Positions 16,992-25,204 of a stretch of 38,445 nt of DNA are shown one piece after another. The first letter of the stretch is position 1, and each line of letters begins with the position of its first letter. The notes under the pieces were generated by a model that did not search any database, was not told the DNA's origin, and was given only the letters and a program-made list of their open reading frames with translations. A program made the translations under genes and the position numbers. Source of the DNA: JBAXPW01 sp037132015 (GTDB lineage Bacteria; Patescibacteriota; Microgenomatia; UBA1406; GWC2-37-13); contig JBAXPW010000006.1 in the NCBI GenBank assembly GCA_037132015.1, forward strand, positions 1 through 38,445, in the 5' to 3' direction.

Positions 16992-18677
16992 TTATTCTGT
17001 TCGTATTTCTTCGACGCTTGCTCCAGCAGGCATCATAGGGAATACATTTTCTTTTTGCTCTACTATAATATTTACTATATACGCATCCTTAGAATCTAAC
17101 ATTCGTATGAATGCTGATTTCAAATCTTCTCTATGTTCTACTTTTTCTGCTTTTATATCATACGCATTTGCAACTTTGACAAAATCAGGATTTATTAGAT
17201 CTACATAAGAATATCGTTCATCAAAAAACATATGTTGCCACTGACGAACCATGCCCAAAAAATTATTATTTAATATTACTATTTTGACTGGTAATTTTTC
17301 TTGTAAAATTGTTCCTAATTCTTGTATTGTCATTTGGAATCCCCCATCACCTACTATTGCAATCACCTGCTTATTAGGAAATGCAAACTTTGCACCAATA
17401 GCTGCAGGGACGCCATATCCCATCGTACCTGCTCCACCAGAAGTTACAAAGGTACGTGGATGTTTAAAAAAATAATGTTGTGATGTCTTCATTTGGTGTT
17501 GTCCCACATCTGTTACTATGATCGCTTCTCCCTTTGTTAATTCGGATAAGACATGTATTGCCTCAGCCATCTTTATTTTTCCATTTGTTGGTTTTGTCTC
17601 AGCATTGATTACCTTTTCTTTTTCTTGTTCATAAAATGTGTGAAATTCATCTCTCCATGTTGAATGAGATTTTTTTTCTATATGCTTTGTTAATTCACAT
17701 AGAGCTATCTTCGCATCACCTACTATAGGAATTTCCACTTTTACGTTTTTATTTAATTCAGCAGGATCAATATCTATATGAATGATCTTTGCCTGTTTTG
17801 CATAATCAGATAATCGACCTGTTACTCGATCATCAAAACGCATACCAATTGCAAGTATGACATCTGCTTTATTTGTCAATATATTTGGACCCAGATTCCC
17901 ATGCATCCCAAGCCATCCTACATTGTGTGAATGATCACATGGTATTGCAGACTTACCAAGCAAAGTTGTTGCAACAGGTATATCTGATTTTTCAACAAAT
18001 TCTAACAATTCTTTTTCTGCCTGAGCTATGAGCACACCATGTCCAACTAACATGTACGGTCTCTCCGCCTTATTTATTAAATCTCCTGCTAATTTTATTT
18101 GTTTTGCATTGGGTATGAGCGTTGGTTGAAAACTTTCAAGTTCCACTTTTTCTGGATAATACCATTCAAATTCATCAAACTGTGCATTTTTGGTAATATC
18201 TATAACTACTGGCCCCGGTCGTCCTGTTGTTGCAATATGAAATGCACACGCAATAATCTCAGGGACTTCACTCGCTTTTGTGATCTGATGATTCCATTTT
18301 GTTATTGGTGTTGTAATACCAATAACATCTACTTCTTGAAATGCATCTGTCCCAACAAGAATATCTGCAACCTGTCCAGTAATACAAATCAATGGTATCG
18401 AATCCATCATCGCATCAGCAATACCAGTAATTAGATTTGTTGCTCCCGGACCTGAGGTTGCTATCACAACCCCTGGCTTTCCAGATACAATTGCATAACC
18501 TTCTGCAGAATGTGAAGCTCCTTGTTCATGACGCACTAAAACATGCTTTATTCTATCTTTATATTTATAGATTGCATCATATGTTGGCATAATAGCACCA
18601 CCCGGGTAACCAAATACTATCTTTACTCCCTCGTGGATCAATGATTTCATTATTGCTTCAGCACCCGTTATTTTCAT
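16992..18677 (-). CDS. ilvB: Acetolactate synthase catalytic subunit
   Basis: ThDP-dependent acetohydroxyacid synthase large subunit, 561 residues. It shows VFGYPGGAIMP, the catalytic glutamate in VRHEQGASHSAEGYA, GRPGPVVIDITKN in the N-terminal domain, IDIDPAELNKN in the central FAD-type domain, and the ThDP/Mg motif GDGGFQMTIQEL...ILNNNFLGMVRQWQ. Its regulatory partner is the next gene, 40 nt downstream, in fused form. A short GAAA-tetraloop hairpin (AAGCC/GGCTT, 18691-18704) sits just before its ATG in the 39-nt gap after ilvE and may affect initiation or stability. Confidence 0.96.
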   Translation of the reverse strand: MKITGAEAIMKSLIHEGVKIVFGYPGGAIMPTYDAIYKYKDRIKHVLVRHEQGASHSAEGYAIVSGKPGVVIATSGPGATNLITGIADAMMDSIPLICITGQVADILVGTDAFQEVDVIGITTPITKWNHQITKASEVPEIIACAFHIATTGRPGPVVIDITKNAQFDEFEWYYPEKVELESFQPTLIPNAKQIKLAGDLINKAERPYMLVGHGVLIAQAEKELLEFVEKSDIPVATTLLGKSAIPCDHSHNVGWLGMHGNLGPNILTNKADVILAIGMRFDDRVTGRLSDYAKQAKIIHIDIDPAELNKNVKVEIPIVGDAKIALCELTKHIEKKSHSTWRDEFHTFYEQEKEKVINAETKPTNGKIKMAEAIHVLSELTKGEAIIVTDVGQHQMKTSQHYFFKHPRTFVTSGGAGTMGYGVPAAIGAKFAFPNKQVIAIVGDGGFQMTIQELGTILQEKLPVKIVILNNNFLGMVRQWQHMFFDERYSYVDLINPDFVKVANAYDIKAEKVEHREDLKSAFIRMLDSKDAYIVNIIVEQKENVFPMMPAGASVEEIRTE

Positions 18678-18716
18678 AATAATTTATTTGAAGCCTTTCG
18701 GCTTATAACAATATTT

Positions 18717-19652
18717 TTAAACAGAAATTTTTGTACACCAACTTTCATATTTTAAATCATCTCCCTTTACAGCCTTAAAAAATATGTCTCGTAATTTACT
18801 CGTAATTGGCCCCAATTTTTCATCACCAACTTCACGCCCATCGATCTGACTAATCCATGAAACTTTAGCTCCAGTTCCACAAAAAAATGCTTCATCAGCA
18901 ACATATAATTCAGTTCTATCTACTACTCGTTCGACAACTTCTATTCCTTCATCTAATGCTATCTCTATGATTGATCGTCGCGTAATACCTTCTAAAATAT
19001 TTTCACTCACAGCTGGAGTTATTAATTTTCCATTTCGAACAATAAATAAATTCATTGCAGATCCTTCTGCAACATGACCATCTTCGTTTAAAAAAATAGC
19101 CTCTTCATATCCATGTCGAAGAGCTTCTAACTTCGCCATTCCAGAATTAATATATGAACCACTTATTTTTGCTCGTGAAGGAATTGCATTATCACTAACC
19201 CTTCTCCATGAAGATACACAGACTGATATTCCTCTATTTGTAGGTAAATAATCTCCCAATTCAATCATATAGAGAGCAAAATCAAATATGTTATCTTCTT
19301 CTAGATTAGGAGAGAGATTTGTACTTGAGGCATATGCAAATGGTCTCAGATAGATATCTGTTTGAGGTTTATTTTTCTTTGCAAGTTCTAATACTATCTT
19401 CTTCATTTCTTCTGATGTGTATTTCAACTTAATACCAATCACTCGAGGTGATTGTGAAAAACGTCTTATATGATCATCTAGTCTGAATATTGAAATACAT
19501 CCACTCTCTTTGTTAAAATAACCTCGGATGCCACCAAAAAATGCTGTACCATATTGCAAAGCATTGGTCATAATAGATACATTTGCCTCCTCAATCGGAA
19601 CAAATTTACCCTTGAAATAAGCAATAGGAAGAGGAGCTGTTTTCATAATCAT
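18717..19652 (-). CDS. ilvE: Branched-chain amino acid aminotransferase
   Basis: Fold-type IV PLP aminotransferase catalysing the last step of Leu, Ile and Val synthesis; 311 residues. Visible are YFKGKFVPIEEANVSIMTNALQYGTAFFGGIRGY, the Schiff-base lysine region SGSYINSGMAKLEAL, NEDGHVAEGSAMNLF and GTGAKVSWI. Two in-frame ATGs (19652 and 19646) are possible starts. It is the first structural gene after the leader-peptide attenuator, so the whole downstream branched-chain unit would be gated by that switch. No Shine-Dalgarno sequence is evident. Confidence 0.95.
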   Translation of the reverse strand: MIMKTAPLPIAYFKGKFVPIEEANVSIMTNALQYGTAFFGGIRGYFNKESGCISIFRLDDHIRRFSQSPRVIGIKLKYTSEEMKKIVLELAKKNKPQTDIYLRPFAYASSTNLSPNLEEDNIFDFALYMIELGDYLPTNRGISVCVSSWRRVSDNAIPSRAKISGSYINSGMAKLEALRHGYEEAIFLNEDGHVAEGSAMNLFIVRNGKLITPAVSENILEGITRRSIIEIALDEGIEVVERVVDRTELYVADEAFFCGTGAKVSWISQIDGREVGDEKLGPITSKLRDIFFKAVKGDDLKYESWCTKISV

Positions 19653-19698
19653 TTTTGCAAAAATTGCTAATATTTGTACTAAAACTTCATTTTGAGGT

Positions 19699-19724
19699 AA
19701 AAAAAAACCCCGAAATGCTCGGGG
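19699..19724 (-). terminator. Attenuator terminator of the branched-chain unit
   Basis: On the minus strand CCCCGA pairs with TCGGGG around the loop GCATT, followed at once by nine T residues. This is a strong intrinsic terminator, placed after the leader peptide and 47 nt before ilvE. An alternative pairing would hold its 5' arm: GGAAG plus GGG from the segment at 19746-19758 can pair with CTTCC plus CCC in 19719-19730, around one mismatch, giving an antiterminator. Confidence 0.85.
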
Positions 19725-19757
19725 CGGAAGTTTTTTTTCACTGAACCTTCCTCCCGC

Positions 19758-19808
19758 CTATGCGAGGATAATAAGGAAGACAACAATCAATGAAAAAAAA
19801 CGTTTCAT
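19758..19808 (-). CDS. Branched-chain leader peptide (ribosome-mediated attenuation)
   Basis: A 16-codon open frame encoding MKRFFSLIVVFLIILA and ending in TAG. Eight of the 16 codons are Leu (3), Ile (3) or Val (2), clustered at codons 7-15, as in the ilv leader peptides of enterobacteria. A 1:2 hairpin, CTTCC/GGAAG with CTCGC/GCGGG inside it, places the stop codon in its loop. A ribosome stalled for lack of charged Leu/Ile/Val tRNA would mask arm 1, freeing arm 2 to pair with the terminator's 5' side. A TATAAT box lies 7 nt before the ATG, so the transcript would begin at or near the start codon. The function follows from the arrangement and has not been shown. Confidence 0.85.
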   Translation of the reverse strand: MKRFFSLIVVFLIILA

Positions 19809-19815
19809 AAGTGTA

Positions 19816-19843
19816 ATTATACTACTACATTCATTAAATACAA
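19816..19843 (-). promoter_or_regulatory. Promoter of the branched-chain unit
   Basis: Perfect TATAAT (19816-19821), 7 nt before the leader-peptide ATG, with a weak TTGTAT -35 box (19838-19843) at 16 nt. No terminator is seen between the upstream small gene and this promoter, so transcripts from the trp unit may also read into the leader. Confidence 0.6.
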
Positions 19844-19851
19844 GTCTAATT

Positions 19852-20019
19852 TTACTGACCTAATAATGATTTGACATATACAATTGTGAGTAAAAACATA
19901 CCACTTATAAGTAAGAACAACAATGCATGATGATGAGTAAAACCAGACTTATCTGCCTCAATAAAATCACTCAAATGTCTTGAAGGACTTTTTTTTGTTT
20001 TTGATTTTTTAACTGCCAT
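19852..20019 (-). CDS. Small single-pass membrane protein
   Basis: A 55-residue protein with a Lys/Ser-rich N-terminus (AVKKSKTKKSPSRHLSDF), a His triplet before the membrane segment (FTHHHALLFLL) and one hydrophobic helix (about residues 29-52). I start at the ATG at 20019; the frame is open 57 nt further upstream, but that part looks like non-coding AT-rich sequence and a TATTAT box lies 6 nt before the chosen ATG. It lies 69 nt after trpA and before the ilv leader. The family is not recognised and no function can be given. Confidence 0.55.
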   Translation of the reverse strand: MAVKKSKTKKSPSRHLSDFIEADKSGFTHHHALLFLLISGMFLLTIVYVKSLLGQ

Positions 20020-20088
20020 ATAATTATAATAAATGGTAACTCTTTTCAGTATGTAATAATTTTTACTAAAATGCAAGTGGTAAATTTA

Positions 20089-20874
20089 TTAGGTTGTTAT
20101 TTCTTCAAGAAATGTTTTCAACTCAATCAATGACTTATTTTTATTATAAATATTAATAAGAGCACTTCCAATCACAGCGATATCCACTTTTCCAATAAGC
20201 TCTTGTATATGTTCCCTTTTGGAAATACCAAAACCCACTGCTATTGGGATAGAAATATGCTTTTTTACACGACCAATATAATCCTCTAATGAATTATCAA
20301 GATTGTTTTGCGATCCTGTTACACCATGACGACTAATACAATACATAAACCCCTTAGCAGAAATAGCATTCAATTTTATTCTCTCTTCAGTGCTTGAGGG
20401 AGATAATAACCTAATTACATACAGATTATATTTTTCACATATTGAATAAAAATGTTCATATGATTCTTCATCAGGTGGAATATCGGGAATAATAACTCCA
20501 CTTATCCCTGCAATAGATGCATCATTACAAAATTTTTCGATTCCATAATTTAAAACAGTATTGAAATAACCCATAAATAAAAATGGAATGGAATACTTTT
20601 GAGTAACTTCTTGAGCAACAATAAATGCATCCCTAACTCTGGTTCCATTGCGTAACGAAATATCAGATGCTTGCATAATAGTTGATCCATCAGCAATAGG
20701 ATCAGAAAATGGAATTTGCATCTCAATAAAATCACTTCCACCTTGTACCATAATATCAATAATATCCTTTGAAGATTGAATATTGGGATAACCCAAAATA
20801 ACATGTGTCATTATTCCAATTTTTTTATTTTTTTTAATAAACTCTAGTTGAGTATCAATTTTATTTGTCTTCAT
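20089..20874 (-). CDS. trpA: Tryptophan synthase alpha subunit
   Basis: Cleaves indole-3-glycerol phosphate to indole and glyceraldehyde 3-phosphate. The 261-residue TIM barrel shows the catalytic glutamate in DFIEMQIPFSDPIADGSTIMQAS and the Asp in FNTVLNYGIEKF...GVIIPDIPPDE. The phosphate-binding segments appear as RHGVTGS and AVGFGISKREHI, then VIGSALINI. It overlaps the end of trpB by 14 nt, as expected for subunits made together. It is the last enzyme gene of the trp unit. Confidence 0.95.
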   Translation of the reverse strand: MKTNKIDTQLEFIKKNKKIGIMTHVILGYPNIQSSKDIIDIMVQGGSDFIEMQIPFSDPIADGSTIMQASDISLRNGTRVRDAFIVAQEVTQKYSIPFLFMGYFNTVLNYGIEKFCNDASIAGISGVIIPDIPPDEESYEHFYSICEKYNLYVIRLLSPSSTEERIKLNAISAKGFMYCISRHGVTGSQNNLDNSLEDYIGRVKKHISIPIAVGFGISKREHIQELIGKVDIAVIGSALINIYNKNKSLIELKTFLEEITT

Positions 20875-22138
20875 ATTCTTTTGATTTTTGTTTTATAAAT
20901 TCCTTCCAACCCTTATCCTGCAGTGCCTCAGCAATAATAAAAATATCTTTGTCCCCTCTTCCAGAAATATTGACGACTATAACCTTATCATTAGGTAAAG
21001 TTGGTGCCAACTTGATTACTTCTGCAACAGCATGGGCAGACTCAAGAGCGGGTATTATTCCTTCGGTTTGCATTAGTATTTTGAATGCATCAATCACCAC
21101 ATCATCAGTTGCATAAGAAAATTGTACTCGTCCAATTTCACCTAAATATGCAAGTTGTGGTCCAATCCCGGGATAATCAAGACCTGCTGAAATACTATGT
21201 GTATGAGAAATATTTCCATCATCGTCTTGTAGAAAAAGCGACTTATATCCTTCTACCACTCCTATTTTCCCACCTTTAAATCGTACAGCATGCTCTCCTC
21301 TTTTTTTAATACCTCGCCCACCAGCTTCTACACCAATGAGCTGTACATTTTCATCTTCAAGAAATCTATAAAATAATCCCATTGCATTACTTCCACCACC
21401 AGTACAAGCTATCAAATAATCAGGTAATTTTCCTTCTTGCTCCATTATTTGTTCTTTTACTTCATATCCGACTATCTGTTGAAAATCTCTATTCATCGAT
21501 GGAAATGGATGAGGTCCAAGACAAGATCCTAAAATATAATGAGTATCTTGAACATTTGTAATCCAATGTTTTATAGATGCATTCACGGCATCTTTTAAAG
21601 TTTTTGTGCCATCTTTCACAGGAACTACAGTTGCTCCAAGTTGCTCCATCCAAAACACATTAGGACGTTGTCGTTTTACATCCTCTTCACCCATATACAC
21701 TGTACATTCAAATCCAAAACGCGAGGCAATGGTAGCAGAAGCAAGACCGTGTTGTCCAGCACCTGTTTCTGCAACTAATTTTTTCTTTCCCATATATTTA
21801 CAAATCAATGCTTGTCCTATACAATGAGTTATTTTATGGGCACCCGTAATATTGAGTCCTTCATTTTTAAGATAAATTTTTGCTCCACCAAGTTTTTTTG
21901 TGAGATTTTCAGCAAAGAATAATGGAGTTGGACGACCTGAATAATTCTGTACTAAATAGAGAAATTCCTTTTCAAATTTAGAATCCCTTTTTATATAGTT
22001 ATACGCCTTTTCAAGTTCTTCTAAAGCAGGAATCAACATCTCAGGTGCATACCTTCCACCATATTTTCCAAAATGTCCATGTTCATCTGCATCATATTTT
22101 GTTTTAAAATCAAAAAAATGTTTAGTTTGTTTTTTCAT
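20861..22138 (-). CDS. trpB: Tryptophan synthase beta subunit, with unusual active-site loop
   Basis: PLP enzyme joining indole to serine; 425 residues. Family features include GHFGKYGGRYAPEMLIPAL, the PLP lysine in TGAHKITH, the catalytic glutamate in AETGAGQHGLA, GPHPFPSMNRDFQ, CTGGGSNAMG and SISAGLDYPGIGP. Several positions differ from the usual TrpB1 pattern: LKNEGLNITGAHKITH where LKREDLNHTGAHKINN is common, and GIGPQLAYL where GVGPEHSYL is common. The core Lys and Glu are kept, so activity is likely. It overlaps trpF (ATGA) and trpA. Confidence 0.94.
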   Translation of the reverse strand: MKKQTKHFFDFKTKYDADEHGHFGKYGGRYAPEMLIPALEELEKAYNYIKRDSKFEKEFLYLVQNYSGRPTPLFFAENLTKKLGGAKIYLKNEGLNITGAHKITHCIGQALICKYMGKKKLVAETGAGQHGLASATIASRFGFECTVYMGEEDVKRQRPNVFWMEQLGATVVPVKDGTKTLKDAVNASIKHWITNVQDTHYILGSCLGPHPFPSMNRDFQQIVGYEVKEQIMEQEGKLPDYLIACTGGGSNAMGLFYRFLEDENVQLIGVEAGGRGIKKRGEHAVRFKGGKIGVVEGYKSLFLQDDDGNISHTHSISAGLDYPGIGPQLAYLGEIGRVQFSYATDDVVIDAFKILMQTEGIIPALESAHAVAEVIKLAPTLPNDKVIVVNISGRGDKDIFIIAEALQDKGWKEFIKQKSKEYEDK

Positions 22139-22752
22139 TTGACATTATTTTTAACTGATAAAATAAATTGTCTAATCTTATCAACATCTTCTCTACCCTC
22201 TGACTCAACTCCTCCTGCAACATCAACAGCAAAAGGATGTACTCTTTCGATAACCATAGATATATTTTCTATATTCAAACCTCCTGCAAGAATTATAATA
22301 TTTTTTTTGCATAATTGACTAACTTGTTCTAAATCTAACATATCTCCTTCTCCCTGTACTTTTCTATCAACTAAACTATATTTGGTATTATATACACTTA
22401 TATTATTTTGGACTTCTTTAATATTAAATTTTGAAGATAATGAAAATACTTTTATGACTTCTCTCTTTATCCTATTACAATATTCTCTAGACTCATTTCC
22501 ATGTAGTTGTACAAAATCTAAATTGAGTAATTGTGATATTTCATCTACGTCTTCAACTCTTTGATCACGGAACACTCCAACATATTTTATATAAGACCCC
22601 GTTTTTTTGATAATATTTTTTGCGTCTTTTGGCAATATGTATCGTTTTGAAGTTGGAACAAAATTAAAACCAATAAAATCACCTCCAAATTGTGAAACAG
22701 CATTAGCAGAAGCTACACTTCTTATTCCGCAGATTTTGACCTTTGTATTCAT
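22135..22752 (-). CDS. trpF: Phosphoribosylanthranilate isomerase
   Basis: Amadori isomerase of the tryptophan pathway; 205 residues, normal for a single-domain TrpF. KVKICGIRSVASA at the start carries the catalytic Cys, VQLHGNES is the family motif, and LAGGLNIENI followed by VDVAGGVESEGREDVDKI carries the catalytic Asp and phosphate-binding loop. Its ATG overlaps the trpC stop by 4 nt and its end overlaps trpB by 4 nt, so it is translationally coupled on both sides. Confidence 0.95.
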   Translation of the reverse strand: MNTKVKICGIRSVASANAVSQFGGDFIGFNFVPTSKRYILPKDAKNIIKKTGSYIKYVGVFRDQRVEDVDEISQLLNLDFVQLHGNESREYCNRIKREVIKVFSLSSKFNIKEVQNNISVYNTKYSLVDRKVQGEGDMLDLEQVSQLCKKNIIILAGGLNIENISMVIERVHPFAVDVAGGVESEGREDVDKIRQFILSVKNNVK

Positions 22753-23516
22753 GACTTAAATTCTCGAATTAATTTTGCTGGATCATTAGATTTCATAAGT
22801 GCAGTACCAACAAGCACAGCACGAGCACCTGCATGTTTATATACACTAATATCTTCCAAATTTGTTGCTCCTGAAAATGCTAAGAAATATCTATCTTTAG
22901 GAATAAATGCTCCTAATTTACAAGCTCGTTCTATATTTATCTGAAATGTTTGAAGATCACGAGCATTTATGGCAATACATTTTGCAGATGTTAAAAGTGC
23001 TTTTTCCAAATCTTTTTCATCATAAGCCTCAACAATCGGTTCTATTCCGTTACTCAGACAGATATTCACAAAATTATTTAAGATATCTTTATCTACTATC
23101 CGTGCAATTAACAATAATGCGTCTACATTATGATGAGACGCCTCAATAATCTGAATTTCATCTATTATAAAATCTTTTTGTAATACAGGAACTGTTACTG
23201 ATTTTTTTACCTCATCAATCATATCGATTGATCCTTGAAAATAGCTTGCATCCGTTACTATAGATATTGCATTACAACCCCCCCGAACATACTCTTTCAC
23301 CCACTTCTGAATGTCTAGATCTCTTTTTATTAGTCCTGCAGATGGTGATGATCTCTTAATCTCAGCAATTATAGCAATCGCCTCTCTATTATTTTGGAAT
23401 ATATCGATAAACGTACAATTGGCTTTTTTAATGTATTGTTTTGTGTTGTAGATTTTTTTTAATTGTGCTATCTCTTCCTTTTTATGAAGGACAATTTCAT
23501 CAAGTATATTTTTCAT
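22749..23516 (-). CDS. trpC: Indole-3-glycerol phosphate synthase
   Basis: Closes the indole ring from CdRP; a 255-residue TIM barrel. AEIKRSSPSAG carries the catalytic Lys, and VLQKDFIID the second Lys. INARDL and AFSGATNLED stand where INNRNL and ESGI are common, so the phosphate-site loops are somewhat divergent. GARAVLVGTALM ends the barrel. It overlaps trpD by 17 nt and trpF by 4 nt. Confidence 0.94.
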   Translation of the reverse strand: MKNILDEIVLHKKEEIAQLKKIYNTKQYIKKANCTFIDIFQNNREAIAIIAEIKRSSPSAGLIKRDLDIQKWVKEYVRGGCNAISIVTDASYFQGSIDMIDEVKKSVTVPVLQKDFIIDEIQIIEASHHNVDALLLIARIVDKDILNNFVNICLSNGIEPIVEAYDEKDLEKALLTSAKCIAINARDLQTFQINIERACKLGAFIPKDRYFLAFSGATNLEDISVYKHAGARAVLVGTALMKSNDPAKLIREFKS

Positions 23517-24525
23517 ACGTGTTTGAGATTGTTATATATTCCTGCAACTTTGCGAAAGCACTTCCTGAATCAATTGATTTTTCTACAAGTGGTAATGCTT
23601 CCTTTACAGATGAGACTATTCCTGAAGTGTAAAGAGCAAATGCACTATTTAATAAAACAATATTTCTCCTCGCACCCTTTTCTCCATTTAATATATTTTT
23701 TATGATCTCTACATTCTTGTTGAGATCTCCGCCAGCAACTTCAGAAATACTAGCTTTTTCAAATCCAAATTCCTCATAATTTATAAAATATGATCGTTCT
23801 TCGCCATCCTTTAATTCATACACATAAGTAGGTGCTGAAAGACTAATTTCATCCAGTCCGTCTACACTACTAAAAATACAAATATGTTCATAAGATAATT
23901 TTTTTGCGACTGAAGCGACTTTTTTTACTATTTCGATATTTGATACACCAATAACCTGACGTCTCACTTTTGCAGGATTTAAAAATGGACCAAGAAAATT
24001 AAATACCGTACGAAAACCCAATTCCTTTCTAATCAACGCTAAAGGCCTTAAACCCGGATGATAAATTGGAGCAAACAAAAATACTACTCCAATTTTTCTC
24101 AAAATTCCTCTAGCATCCTCTGGAGAAGTATCAATATTTACACCCAATCCTTCGAGTACATCCGCACTTCCACATTTGCTACTTGCTGCACGATTGCCGT
24201 GTTTTGCTACTTGCACTCCTGCACCTGCTACAACAAATGCAACTACTGTTGAGATATTAAATGTATTTTGTCCATCTCCTCCTGTCCCACATGTATCAAC
24301 CGCTCCATTTTCAGACATAATTGAACGCATATGAAATCGAAGTGATTGTATAAATCCTGCTATTTCTTCACTAGTTTCACCCTTCATCCGAAGAGCTGTC
24401 AATATAGATGCAATCTGAATTGGAGTAATTTTACTATTTAGCATTGCATCCATAAGATGAAATGCCTCAAACTCTGAAAGAGATTTCTTTTGAATTATTG
24501 AACTTATTATAGCAACTAAATCCAT
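23500..24525 (-). CDS. trpD: Anthranilate phosphoribosyltransferase
   Basis: Transfers phosphoribose from PRPP to anthranilate; 341 residues. The PRPP-binding motif VDTCGTGGDGQNTFNIST is complete, followed by VAKHGNRAASSKCGSADVLEGLGVN and RTVFNFLGPFLNPA. It is not fused to TrpG. It begins 67 nt after trpG, the only sizeable gap in the trp unit. That gap holds a TATAAT (24555-24560, minus strand) about 29 nt before the ATG, a weak candidate for an internal promoter. Confidence 0.95.
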   Translation of the reverse strand: MDLVAIISSIIQKKSLSEFEAFHLMDAMLNSKITPIQIASILTALRMKGETSEEIAGFIQSLRFHMRSIMSENGAVDTCGTGGDGQNTFNISTVVAFVVAGAGVQVAKHGNRAASSKCGSADVLEGLGVNIDTSPEDARGILRKIGVVFLFAPIYHPGLRPLALIRKELGFRTVFNFLGPFLNPAKVRRQVIGVSNIEIVKKVASVAKKLSYEHICIFSSVDGLDEISLSAPTYVYELKDGEERSYFINYEEFGFEKASISEVAGGDLNKNVEIIKNILNGEKGARRNIVLLNSAFALYTSGIVSSVKEALPLVEKSIDSGSAFAKLQEYITISNTYEKYT

Positions 24526-24592
24526 AATAATATAAATATTTTATTAATAACCTTATTATACTCTAAGGGCTCATTCATAAATATCACAAACT

Positions 24593-25204
24593 CTATCTAA
24601 AGAGAAAATTAGATACCATCTGCATACCTGCTTCGGTTGCAAAAGATTCAGGATGAAATTGAATACCCTCTATTGGATATTTTTTATGACGCAATCCCAT
24701 TATTTCATATATTCCTTTTGCTTCCTCAAACTGTGTAACCGCAGTAATTTCCAATTCCTCTGGTAGACTTTCTACATCAGCAACTAAGGAATGGTATCTC
24801 ATCACTTCTAATCCTTGAGGTAATTTGGCAAATATACCTTTTTCATCATGTTTTATGATGCTCGTTTTTCCATGCATGGGAATCCGAGCTCGTATTACCT
24901 TCCCTCCAAAATAATAGGCCATTCCTTGCATACCTAAACACACTCCAAGCACGGGCACACGTTTACCAATAGTTAATAGTACATCGGCACATATACCAAA
25001 GTACGCAGGATCTGCAGGACTTCCCGGTCCCGGAGAAATGATAATACGATCGTATTTTTTTTGACGTATGTATTTTAAATCAATTTCATCATTTCGTTTC
25101 ACATCCAATAAAAATACATCGTCCGATTTTTTAAGAATTTCACCTACATATTGATATAAATTAAATGTGAACGAGTCATAGTTATCTATCATTAATACTT
25201 TCAT
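24593..25204 (-). CDS. trpG: Anthranilate synthase glutamine amidotransferase subunit
   Basis: Class I glutamine amidotransferase supplying ammonia to TrpE; 203 residues. The nucleophilic Cys is in PVLGVCLGMQGMAYYFGG and the His-Glu pair is in GIQFHPESFATE. MIDNYDSFTFNLYQYVGE is the usual N-terminus. It may also serve a folate-type synthase, as in some bacteria, but its ATGA overlap with trpE makes tryptophan synthesis the main role. Confidence 0.95.
   Translation of the reverse strand: MKVLMIDNYDSFTFNLYQYVGEILKKSDDVFLLDVKRNDEIDLKYIRQKKYDRIIISPGPGSPADPAYFGICADVLLTIGKRVPVLGVCLGMQGMAYYFGGKVIRARIPMHGKTSIIKHDEKGIFAKLPQGLEVMRYHSLVADVESLPEELEITAVTQFEEAKGIYEIMGLRHKKYPIEGIQFHPESFATEAGMQMVSNFLFR

Noticed and set aside
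18099..18434. A 111-codon plus-strand frame opposite ilvB.
   Set aside because: Its low-complexity Cys/Trp/Asn-rich translation is a mirror of the ilvB coding sequence.
24526..24592. A further leader peptide between trpG and trpD.
   Set aside because: A short frame exists (MNEPLEYNKVINK...), but it has no cluster of Trp or other diagnostic codons and no terminator follows.
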